A DNA stretch of 64,000 nucleotides from Galaxea fascicularis (taxonomy: Eukaryota; Cnidaria; Anthozoa; Scleractinia; Euphylliidae): NCBI GenBank assembly GCA_948470475.1, contig OX419345.1:14709800-14773799 (forward strand). Reading direction: 5' to 3'. Under the pieces are notes generated by a model that saw only the letters and a program-made list of their open reading frames with translations, ran no database searches and had not been told where the DNA came from. Both the position numbers and the translations under genes were made by a program. Below, piece by piece: positions 1 to 10,200 of the stretch. How positions within the stretch are numbered: position 1 is the stretch's first letter; the number at the start of each line of letters is the position of its first letter.

Positions 1-2233
1 ATTTCCCAAGGTCAGGACAAGGTCCCTCTCTGGAGATAAACAACGGGGCGGGACGGGACGGGACGGCGCTCTCTTGGGAACGTGTTGCATCATAATTATG
101 TCATCTATATTACAGAAGGCATACGAATAACATGTTTATTACTATTTAATTATTTACAACCAATTTCATATAAACTTCTTGGTAAAAAACTAGATCACTT
201 TGTCGCAAATTAAAGTCGCTAGGAAAATAATTTATCATGGAATAAGGCAGACGGTCTGAGTAGCGCTAGCGGCCGGATTGTCTGAAATCCTCTCGGTATA
301 AATTAAACCGATAGTACTTCTTCTTTACACTGCATTTATTACTACTACCACTGTTTTTTTTTTTCCATTAAAAAAGATTACTACTAAGATTACTACTACC
401 ACTGTTTTTTTTTCCATTAAAAAAGATGGCAGCACATGCTCAACAGGCCCCATAACTAAGGATGGTTTGCCTGTGGTAATTGTATAGTCCCTCCCGTCTC
501 CCGTTCTCATCAACACCTTCCACCCGCGTCCACAAGCGCAGACAAACTACTGGCTAATTGCGATGATGGCTGAATATACTGAAGCTGAAAAAGAAAATAA
601 ACTAAATATTAGCGGAAATGTCGGTAATTCAAGATTTCAAAGCTAGCCAAAGACAGACAACAAAAAAGATCTTTTCGGGGCATTCGGACTGATTTCACAG
701 TGATATCGATCCGAACAAGTGATAGCTAACTGTCAAGGGCCGTTATCGATTTTAACTAGACCATGCTGAGAAGCGGTCTTGAGATTGATCTAATTTACAT
801 CGATTTCATCGCCGGTCAGTGTAATCTTTGTTTGTAAGTGAGTGTGCGTTTTCCTATACGAAGATTAAACAGTAGGCCGCATGCTGTTATCCGATGATAA
901 AAAAAAAATGAAAATGGAATTTGTTCATTGAGAAGAGGAGAAAACCGCAATACCCGATTAAAAACCTCACGATTAATACGGTTAACTCGTTAATTGGAAT
1001 CGAATTGGAAATGTTGGTAGTTTTAGTAGGGAAGACCGGACTACCCGAAGAAAAACCTCTCGGAGCAAAACAAATTCAACCCACATATGACGCCGAGTCC
1101 GGGAATCGAACCTGGGTCACTACTGCGCCAAACCTGCTTCCCAAATCGATCTATCCTCTCGGTGCAAGCTTAAGAAAACGCCTTTCAGGAAGTTAATAGT
1201 GTTGTTTTTAACTATTTACCTATCTAGCCATCTATATCAAGCAAACTATCAAGTCTCCTTTATGAACACTCGAGTCCTTCAGTCTAAATGATGGGGGGGG
1301 GGGGGGGGGAGGGAGTGGATGGAAAAACCTACACGTGTAAGTAAGTGTTAGTGTGAAACGGACCTAGTCCATTAACCACCACTGACGAAGGTCGTGCATA
1401 TTACCGACCTCTCCACAGGCTACGGTGCGCGCCAACAACCTTTCGAATGGAAAGAACTTACATTTTTGATATTCCTGACTCTTCTTTGCGGGACGCTTTC
1501 CGGGATGAAGTTGTGTGTTTGCTAGAATGAATCTGCTCGGCCACAGCAGCATAACTAAACAAAAAATGGAGACATTAGCATAACCTAATTGCCTTCTTTG
1601 AGGTATCATGCATTTAATAACGCGGAAATAATTTACTATAGTTTAATTAGGAAGAACCTTTTTTGTCAGCAGCGTCCACTGTAAATGTTCCAATTTAGCT
1701 CTACTTCATTTGCTGGCGCTTCGACGTTGTTCGAACGTTTAACCCTGACCCCATGTTGGTGTAAGTGAAATGATTGTTTTATTAAAGAACGGCAAAGAAA
1801 TCGCTGGATCTTGCCTATTTTTTTTTTTGCAAGAATGATCACAGAGCAATGCGATGGACCCTTCGTTTTTATCGGACATGGTATGATAGCTGAAATCATG
1901 TGGCTATCGCTGCGAAACCAATCGGAACTCTTGAGTTGTATTATTCAACGTTTCAATTTTTTAACAATTGTTAATTATAGCATGGTGTGAGAGGACGTTT
2001 GGCCGCAAACTTAACATTACTTCCCAAAAAATGGTAAACGATAGACGCATCTATACTGCCATTCTCAGCAATGGAATGTTATACGATTTCACGACGAGTA
2101 ACGTTGGCGTCAAATTCCTGGTGTTAAAACATCATCTGATGGGGTAGGCATTAAGAAGTTGGAAGAAGTAGAATTCTTCTCCCTCCCCCTAAACCAATTA
2201 CAAGACCGTCTCATCACAAAAGCCACAAGGTAA
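1..2233. other. Intergenic, repeat-bearing, no gene recognised
   Basis: No credible exon was found here. Visible items are a GGACG short tandem near 50-70, a tandem duplication of a T-rich unit at about 336-426, a truncated tRNA-derived SINE at about 1020-1140, and a run of about 19 G at 1291-1309. The short open frames have neither splice signals nor recognisable protein. The stretch lies downstream of the RILPL1 stop, so its right part may hold that gene's 3' UTR. Confidence 0.5.
1020..1140 (-). repeat. tRNA-derived SINE, truncated copy A
   Basis: Read on the minus strand, this has the tail of a tRNA-like head (GGTTCGATTCCCGGACTC, a B-box) followed by the same body seen at 20407-20680 and 55000-55230, recognisable by GAGAGGTTTTTC and the adjoining TCCGG. 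The A-box half of the head is mostly deleted. Copies in both orientations and at three loci show dispersal; family membership comes from comparing copies within this window. Confidence 0.7.
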
Positions 2234-5200
2234 TTACCTGGGTTTGTAGATTTTGAGCTCATCTTCTAACGCAAATACCCTTTCCTTCAAGTCATTTCTT
2301 TCCACTAAAACCTCTAGCATTTCTGCCTTGGTGTAGCGCGGCCGATTCGGATCTTTATTTTCCTTCTTCGTCTTAGTATGATTTTCTTCGCGCCTCTCTT
2401 TCTGTTCCTCTTTTGACTTTTCTCGTTTATAAGTCTTCTCGGGCATCTCTCCGACAAACTCCCAATCACCATGTTCGAGTTCATCTTCCTTTCTCATCTT
2501 CTTTTCTATCAATTCATCTTCTTCGAGATAATCTTTCCCATTCTTCTCCTTCTCCTTAACGCCACTATCATTGTGGTTCGACTTGTGTCCGTTTTCTTCA
2601 ACATCAAGTTCGATGTTTAGTCGCGGCGGTTTCGGAGGAGGCGTTTTAAGACTTAAATCTGCTGGCTCCTCGGGTTTTTGACCCGCATTTTGCGTCTTTT
2701 CCGCATCCTCAACGTCTTCCTCATCATCAGCGCTGTACTGTTCGTTCAGTTCATTGTCACTGTCTGCAAAATACTCATCATCAACGCTCTCGTCTTGAGC
2801 TGTTTGCACTTGTGACACGCTTGTTGTTCGTTGAATTGATCGCAGTTCTGTTTGAAGCTCTGCTTTTTCTTTGGCTAAAACGCTTATTCGTGCCTGGCTT
2901 GTACCCAGGGTTTTCCGTACACTCTCGTTGATGTTCGTCAACCTCTCGATTTGTTCTTCCATCTGAAATGAAACGATTGGAGACATGTTACAACCGAACA
3001 CGTTGTAAGCCTAAGAGCTGCGCTGCCCTTAATCCAAATATCATTTCTGAAATAGAGGTTTCTCCATGATCTAAAACGGCATCTTTTCGGTAGTAGTGCA
3101 ACTTTTCAATTTTACAACTCCTTTGTAGCTATAATTGATCATGTTAAAAGACCAAAAAAATCACCACTTTTTGATATAATGAAATTATTTACTGATAAAT
3201 TGGGAATCGTCCCAACAATAACAAAGTGAAGTGCGCTGTGGTTCGCGTGACCTGTTCGAAAGGAGCAGAATTTTGCGCGAAAGCGAAGTGTCAACAATCG
3301 CGCGAGTCACAAAACAGACGTGAACCACATACTCCGGGAAGAAGGGGGGGGGGGGGGTACTCCTCTCTCTATAAGCTATATAGGTGTGTGCCGCCCCAAA
3401 GGGTATGGTTTTTTGAGCGAGGGTATAAACCCATTCGTCTTTTCAACTCAAAATGAATAATAGCGAAAGAGAAATAACCAAGATATATCCGTTCAGCTGA
3501 ATTTTACCAATTCTTGGCTTCGGCACTGATGAGAAGCTTAATTGCACTACAGCAAAGCCAGTAGGAAAATTTGTAACCGCAGTGTCAGGTCTGAAAACGG
3601 GTGTGAAAAATGGAATGTTTTGGTCTGAAATAGGGTTAGGATTTTGGGAATCGTGTGGTGCACCCCTACCAAGAATCCCCAGGAGTACACCCCCCCCCCC
3701 TCCCCGGGCCACATACCGCTTCCAAGTCGTTTCTTAGACCATCGATCTCCATGTTTTTACTCCGTATTGTGTCTCTCTGGTTGTCGATCGTCTCCTTCAT
3801 CCTGTACATCAGCTCCGCATCACCAGGTGCACTGATGTAAGCCGTTGCTTTAAAACAAACACGTGCAATAGACGAATACTGTGAGGTGCCTCTGATGCAA
3901 GGGTTAAAATGAAGAAGTTTCTTGGGGCGATGATAAATCAAATAAAGATGCTTGACTGATTGATTAATCTTACATCAACACTACAGTTGTAGATCGATAC
4001 ATATAGTGTGAAAACAGCCAAATTAATATTGAGTGCTAAATGGAGGGTTTTCTTGAGGCATTGATTAAGAGGCAAACACTCGAACGAAAAACGTAACGAA
4101 TGGACAGCCGTCTCGAAAAGATCCAAATTTTTGCTAAGGGTCAATGTCTTTAGTTAATACAAGCAAATTGGGGTCACTAAAAAAGAAGAACTCATAACTC
4201 ACCTAGTGTAAGACAAACATACTAAAATATACTAAAAATAGACTAAAAATCATGAAGTTCTACATTTTCTACAGGCTTCCAGGCATAATAAACCCACTTG
4301 GTATGGTACAGTTGAAAAGCTTGTCAATCACTCACCTCCGGATTGTGATTTACAAGCTTTTCTTGTGTTCTCCCAACATCCTGTGCGTGTTTATTAAGCT
4401 GGAAAGCTCATAGACATTGTGGTCTATTGTTTAAGCATCTCCCCTTAATGCTTAAAACTGAGAACTGAAAAACTTAAAACTAAGAAAAAGTTGGGACATA
4501 AAAGTGGGGGGGTACAGTAACATGTGACCCAGTTACCTGGTTGATTATTTGCAGACACTTCATATTCCAGCCTCAGTTTCCTGTTTTCTTCCTGCAGCTT
4601 TATCAATGTGGCTTTTAAGTTGTCTGTTTCACCTGTAGCAGATATCTGATAAAGTTCCTGGAAGGATTTAGAAAAATCATATTTGTATCTATTTTAAAAT
4701 ACCGGTAAAATGTTAGGAGAGAAGTAAAATGATTGTTGGCAGCATCAATGTTATGCTTCCTGTGCATAACAATACAACCTATTCTTGGGATTCTAATTCT
4801 GAGAGTGAAAGGATATGGGGATTGCCACAAGCAAACTACAAGCTGAGTTATCCACTCTTAGGAGCAATGATGAGTTACACTGTAGACTGCAAGCAGTCCC
4901 TCTTTCTCTTTTGATGAAACCTCTTGTGAGTGAGAGTGAGGCGTGAGCAATTGGAAATTAGGGCACTTTGCACTGACTGACTTCGGCTTGCCCCAATTTC
5001 CACTTGCTCATGCTTCGCGCTCGCTCACAAGATCTTTGATCAAAAGAAAGAGGGACTGCTCAAGCAACAGGGCTTAAGGATGTTTGTGCTAATTGTTCTC
5101 ACACATCCCTACTGCACACAAAATCCATGTCGTAAGGTCATGCCAGTCGGCCATCGAGCACATGCTCTGAGGAAGAAAGCTAAGCAAGTAAAAGGATGGT

Positions 5201-8200
5201 AGCTGTTGTGTTCCCTTCTCCTGATATATTGAATTTCCAATCGAATATTCACCCCTATAACACAAGATCATCGTCAAGAGGTAACTTCTTCGTGCAATAC
5301 TCTAGAATAGAAAAACAAAATAAGTCCTTCTCACGGATTGGTGTTAAAGTCTGGAATAGCCTACCTGTTGATATACGACGCACGCCCAAAACGAATTTTA
5401 AACGCAAATTTCATAATTTGCTTCTTCAAAAATTCTCGGAGGCAGACGATTACACTGACCTACCCGATTTGATCAAAAACTGAAAATATCTTGAAAACTC
5501 AGTGTATTATATTTGCATAATCCATCCTGCTCTTGTCAACATTATCTAACTTGTACATTATATTTCGTTCTATGGCTATGTTCGCTTAACTTAAGTACTC
5601 AAAGTGATATAATATAACCTTCCTTTTTACTCTAAATATTGTTAAGTAATCGGCTATGTATCTTCCTGTTATCGTAAATCTCGTCTCTTTAATTAACTGT
5701 ACACATCTAGTCCTAGTTCTTTGTCATTGTACTTTCGTTTCTCTTGTTTTACCTGTCACTTTATTGTAAGTTATTTTTTCCCTTTCACTTTGTAAGTTTG
5801 AATCTTTGTAAATTATTTGTTATGCGTCAAATCCACTGCTCGCCTCGAATAGCTGTTGCTAACTGCGAGCAGTGTGTATCTTTCTTCTCTGTATGTTTTT
5901 TTTTAAGTCCTAAATAAACTTGAAACTTGAAATAAACTTAATGGTCAGTGACTCCAACTTTTCTTTCCAGAAACAGATTTTATTTACAATTATTTCCACA
6001 TTGTCCAAAAATGAATTAAAAATCAATATGGGAAGTTAAAAAAATTCAATATTTCTGTCAACAAGGGGACATTGAATCCTGCTGCAACATGCCTGAAACT
6101 ATGGTTGCTAAATGCGAACTTCATTGTTCTTTACGGAACCTCACCAGTTGACTAAATTCACTTAAAAGGTCCACTTACACAATATTTGGCAGTGAACATT
6201 TTACTTCACAGACTTAATTGCAATATTTTTGGGCTTACAGACACTGTGGCCTTATTCACTAACAAACACCAATTTTTTCAGATTTAGAATGTTCTTCCCG
6301 GCATGTTCTCTCCAAAATGAAGTCAGTGACCCCCCCCCCCTATTTTTTTACATTTCTGATGTAACTAACTCATCATCTTACAGTGGTAAAAGTCTCAGAA
6401 AAAATCAATGTTGGAAAATTTTCATGCAAACATCCTTAAAGTGCACCTAAACCCAAAATATTTTTTTTGCTAAAATAAAACTTTGCACCTGATTGAAAAG
6501 CATTGCACCCATTTTTGTTATTTTTGGCCAAATGTTGGCTTTTTATAGGCTTCAAACCTTATTAAAAAGTAAGCATCAGTGGGTACACGACTGAGTCAGA
6601 AGGCGCATGGGTCTATTCTTGATTTGACATCAAATTAAGAATAGACCCACGCCTCTTCTGACTTGGTTGTGTATCCTTTAAGGCCTTTACCAATAATTAT
6701 TATCGGTACATGTCGTTTTAAAAGAAATGCAGCCAATCAATTCCCTGTCCTAACAATGCTCCTTGGAATTTTAGTAGCCTTGGGGTACACTGTAAGTATG
6801 GAAATTTTATTGGAAGTGAAATATGTATTGAATTGTGGAATGTATAGACCTCTTTCTTAATGGCGGCCAAATAAACCTCACTGCTATGTGCAAAAATCCA
6901 AAAGAATGTTTGCGCTAAAATGAGACCAGTAAGTCTAATTATAGTCTTTCCCGTAAAACCGTGAACACCAGAAATATCTATGGAATGTTATTGTGTTTCA
7001 AGTAAAAATCCAATCACATGTGAGAAAACTAAACCGCAAACAGTAATGGTAATTAGGTTGTGGTTTCATGTTGGTTCTGATTCGTCGCGAAACAATAAAC
7101 ATTCCAGAAATTTCTTCTGGTGTTCACAGTTTTACGGGAAAGACTGTAACATAGATATAAAAGAATAATATTATCGGCGGCCATTATGAAAGTGGTCTTT
7201 GTCATATATATGTACAGTGTATATAGACTGAGCAGTCAAACATCTTTCTCTGATGCAAATGGCTGGTAAAAATTAGGCAATTTAGAGAAGAGAATGGCAG
7301 GAATGGGGTGTCTGGAATACCCGAATAGCGAATAGCGAATAGTCACGAATAGCGAACAGTGAACAGCGAATAGTCACGAATAGCGAACAGCGAACAGCGA
7401 ACAGCGAACAGCGAATAGCGAATAGTCGCGAACAGTGACGAATAGTGGCGAATAGCACTTTAGACCACTTTACGGAATAGGAAAACACAACTCAAATAAC
7501 AACTAGAAATCCAAGGATCAAAATACTGCACACAACCTCGAACACTAACCATGAATCGAAGGCAGCTTAATATATAACAAGTATACTGTAACAGCTGCAC
7601 AGATGATAAAATTGAAACGACTATCTGCCTCGGAAACAATACATCAGCAAAACACAACTTCTCCAGCTTGCTCGATCCGTCAGCGTCCGTGGATAAACAC
7701 TATTCCTGCACGTGATCAATTTCAACGAATCCAGATCAGTGCTGAACTAAGGCGGTGACAACCTCGTTCCCAGGGTCCTCTCTCTACCTCGAGAAAGTAT
7801 GTTGAAGACCCACCCTCTGTGCGGCTTGGGTTGGCGTACATAGACACGTGACCAGCCGTAACCAGGGTACTTTCTCGAGGGGGAGAGAGGACCCTGGGAA
7901 CGAGATTGAGGCGGTGACTATTCGTCACTATTCGTCGCTATTGGCCACTATTCGTCGCTATTCGCCACTATTCGTCACTGTTCACCACTATTCGTCACTG
8001 TTCGCCACTATTCGTCACTGTTCGCCACTATTCGCTGTTCGCTATTCGCGACTATTCGCTATTCGCTGTTCGCTGTTCACTGTTCGCTATTCGTGACTAT
8101 TCGCTATTCGCTATTCGGGTATTCCAGACACCCGCAGGAATGTGTGTTATCAAACCGTTAAACCTCTAAGAGTGACCAATGTTTAATTTCTCCATATAGT

Positions 8201-9789
8201 AACAATGCCGAATCAAACATGAAGGTTGTGAGAAAAAGATCACCATATAATGTCTAGAGAGCAGTGTTAAGAAAATGCATGCTGGTGTTAGCTAGGGTCT
8301 AAAGGGTTGAAGAGAACAAAGAGGAAATTTAATGGCCTGTGTGACCAGATGCCTTTTTTGGCTCATGTTTCTCCCTGTATGAAACAAGAGCGGAAAAAGG
8401 TGTCTGGTCACGTAGACAGAGGAAAGAGACTTATTAGACATGACTCGGCATACATTTAAAGTAGCAACTGGGATAAGGCCAATAAGTCACCATAAACACT
8501 GCAGGCTTTTAGTACGGTGCTTGCATCTGCATAATTATGCTAATTTTCGTTGAGCAAGTCATTCTTGAGTCACATGCGGCCTTTTGCGCCATTTCTATTC
8601 CTGTGAATATTGGACGACAATATGCTTATGCGTATAGGCAAAGGTCAAAGATATGAACTTTTCCATTTTTCCGTATCAACATCGCAACATTAATCAGAGC
8701 AAGTGATGATCAATGAATGCATATCTTGTTTTAGCTACTCCGCAGATAGCTTTCACTGATATTGGAATTTTACGTTTAATTGATTTTGAATATTGGTCGA
8801 TTTCTTTGTATTTCCGCAATAGAGCAGAATCCCACGGCTGCACATTTCACTAATTATAATACTGAACAAAGATGGAACATGAGTTATTTCCAAGTTTCGA
8901 ACACGGGTTTTTCTTAATTCTTAGAAAGTAGTAATTGTCCCAAAGGATGTGATGAGGGCGAAGGATCTTTGAGGTGACAGCTTCGACCACAAACCGATTT
9001 ACTGCGGGCAAACAGCGATCAGTGTATTCAACTGCAAATTCCCGCAGAAGAATAATGCTCATTTTGGAAGTTCAGTTCCGGGCGAATCAGTTTTGAAGAG
9101 ACGCGTCTCGCGAGACGGTGATAACTTACTTTTGAGCGGTACAACAGCTGGTATAATATATGTCACTTAAACAACCATACAATGTACTATCGATCACATC
9201 TTTTCAAAAGTCTAAATTTATATAAGGCTCCACATGCATAAGTGCACTAAACATGTAATCTTGAATGTTCCAATATAACAACTACTTGTTGCTTCTTGAT
9301 CTAATCGTGCCAAGGCAATGATACGCTTTAAGATGTCCGAAATAACACATTCAAATCCTTTAATGTGATAACTTGAGGTTAACAATTCGAAGGAAAAACA
9401 AGCGCAACGAAGTCATCGTCAAGTCCGCACGAGTGTACTAATAAAATTTAAATGGTCATTGCGAAATGAACTGCTCGTTTTGTCTGAAACGCGCTGTCGC
9501 TCGAAACTTACAAAAAAAAAAAGCTTACCTCATCCAGTTTTCTTCTTTGGCTTGCCTCTCGCTTTATCTCCAAGTAAAGTCTTTCATTTTCGAGTTTCAG
9601 TTCAGCGATTTCGAGTTTGTCCTTCTCCTTTTCGCTAACAACCAACTCTAGTCTCTCGAGCACCCGAATAATTTTCGGCATCAAGTCCATCACCGCATCG
9701 TGGCCAAAACGTTCGATTATTTTCTCGATGTCTTGGCCGATTAAGGAAGCCTCTTCGTAGACGTCGGCGGTGGTCAGATCTGCAGCCAT
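2234..9789 (-). CDS. RILPL1: RILP-like protein 1 (RH1/RH2 coiled-coil Rab effector), 5 exons
   Basis: Exons on the minus strand: 9529-9789, 4537-4657, 4336-4406, 3717-3812, 2234-2962; phases agree and give 425 codons, close to vertebrate RILPL1 (about 400 aa). Exon 1 starts MAADLTTADVYEEASLIGQD and is an RH1 domain (residues about 5-85). The middle exons are leucine/glutamate-rich coiled coil, including KETIDNQRD. Exon 5 holds an acidic, lysine-rich linker and ends in an RH2 motif, PRYTKAEMLEVLVERNDLKE, that runs to the stop. RILP-family proteins bind Rab GTPases (Rab8/10/36 for the RILPL branch, through RH2) and motor-adaptor partners (through RH1) in endolysosomal and ciliary traffic. The exon 4 acceptor (3813-3814) has a weak pyrimidine tract but is the one that keeps frame. 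Intron 1 (4.9 kb) holds a LINE tail, foldback elements and a Mutator-like element. The length favours RILPL1 over RILPL2. Confidence 0.85.
3345..3358 (+). repeat. poly-G run in a RILPL1 intron
   Basis: A homopolymer run of about 12 G interrupted by a single A (gaaggggggggggggg type). Similar G or C runs recur at 1291, 3691, 6332, 16791, 19419, 25470 and 40827, so simple G-tracts are a general habit of this DNA. Confidence 0.6.
4893..5060. mobile_element. Foldback MITE in RILPL1 intron 1
   Basis: Two imperfect inverted arms of about 70 bp face each other. The left arm begins GCAGTCCCTCTTTCT and continues through CTTGTGAGTGAGAG; the right arm ends AAAGAAAGAGGGACTGC after GCTCGCTCACAAGA. Only about 25-30 bp of loop separates them and there is no coding capacity. 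This is typical of a small non-autonomous DNA transposon. No clear target duplication was identified. Confidence 0.7.
5150..5940 (+). mobile_element. Non-LTR retrotransposon 3' end (reverse-transcriptase C-terminus plus 3' UTR)
   Basis: An open frame ending at 5483 encodes a typical LINE ORF2 C-terminal tail: HPYNTRSSSRGNFFV, then FSRIGVKVWNSLPVDIRRTP and KFHNLLLQKF, then the stop. About 450 bp of T-rich 3' UTR follows, ending in AATAAACTTGAAACTTG-type tail repeats near 5915-5940. The upstream reverse transcriptase is missing, so this is a 5'-truncated insertion in RILPL1 intron 1, antisense to the host gene. Confidence 0.8.
6440..6678. mobile_element. TTAA-associated MITE, internally deleted copy with hairpin
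   Basis: It begins with TTAA at 6436 followed by AGTGCACCTAAACCCAAAA, the same end as the complete copy at 57367-57745. At 6591-6668 a near-perfect inverted repeat (about 32-bp arms carrying GGGTCTATTCTT and AAGAATAGACCC) makes a strong hairpin with almost no loop. TTAA recurs at 6676. The copy looks like an internally deleted member of the family. Confidence 0.65.
7306..8133. mobile_element. Mutator-like (MULE-type) foldback element with satellite-built terminal repeats
   Basis: The termini are GGGTGTCTGGAATACCCGAA on the left and its reverse complement on the right, flanked by an exact 9-bp direct repeat GCAGGAATG at 7297-7305 and 8134-8142. Each terminal repeat (about 160 bp left, 220 bp right) is a degenerate array of CGAATAG, CGAACAG, TGACGAATAG and similar units. 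No transposase frame is present; the long minus-strand frame at 7282-7488 and the plus-strand one at 7848-8096 are only the array translated. A 9-bp target duplication with long terminal repeats is characteristic of the Mutator superfamily, which is the basis for the class call. A second element (7759-7908) is nested inside. Confidence 0.8.
7759..7908. mobile_element. 150-bp MITE (CTCGTTCCCAGGGTCC termini) nested in the Mutator-like element
   Basis: The terminal inverted repeats read CAACCTCGTTCCCAGGG on the left and, reverse-complemented, CAATCTCGTTCCCAGGG on the right, continuing through TCCTCTCTC and CTCGAGAAAGTA. The exact 9-bp repeat AGGCGGTGA flanks it at 7750-7758 and 7909-7917. Removing the element and one repeat rejoins the host array. 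It is non-coding. From memory, these termini belong to a very common stony-coral repeat. Confidence 0.8.
8160..9460. other. RILPL1 intron 1, no further feature seen
   Basis: Unique-looking AT-rich intron sequence between the Mutator-like element and exon 1. No exon, tRNA or clear inverted repeat was recognised on either strand; the short minus-strand frame at 8850-9062 has no recognisable protein. Confidence 0.5.
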
Positions 9790-10200
9790 GGCGAAAACAC
9801 AAGGCCTATTTTGTGTTTACTATCTCTATTGAACGAAATATATCACTGAGATATCGCAATGAGGAACAAACGATTCCAAAATATATTTCTGGCAAACAGA
9901 AAGAGCTGAATGCTTTTGGTTCACAAACAAATTTTCGCCCGGATTGAACGAAAAGAACTCAGTTATAAAACCTTGGTGAAAAAACGATTCCCTCACAGAT
10001 GTTTGCACATTGCAATGATTTCGTTTGTGGTGTCACTTTTCTCACTTCCTGTCTGAAATAACTTGGAAGAACACTTCCGGTGATGTTCTAATCTCGTACC
10101 CAGATCTGGTAGGGACATTCCCTCAGGACAGCGGTTCTTCATCCAATATGGTGGACACCTCGGACATGTCATGGTGGAGGAAGTTTTCTGCGACCTGAAC
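9790..10200. promoter_or_regulatory. Bidirectional promoter between RILPL1 (-) and MED16 (+)
   Basis: Only 411 bp separate the two divergent start codons (9789 minus, 10201 plus), so one region must drive both genes. It contains ACTTCCGG at 10073-10080, an ETS/GABP-type site, and CACTTCCTG at about 10043-10051, a second ETS-like core, 120-160 bp upstream of the MED16 ATG. No TATA box in a convincing position was seen for MED16. Motif assignment follows the known ETS consensus; use in vivo is inferred. Confidence 0.55.

Noticed and set aside
7282..8096. Two open frames (68 and 82 codons) encoding periodic LFAIRCSLFAVRCSLF-type or YSSLFATIRHYS-type peptides
   Set aside because: They are the CGAATAG satellite of the Mutator-like element translated; mirrored arrays give similar peptides on opposite strands. 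No start context or conservation.
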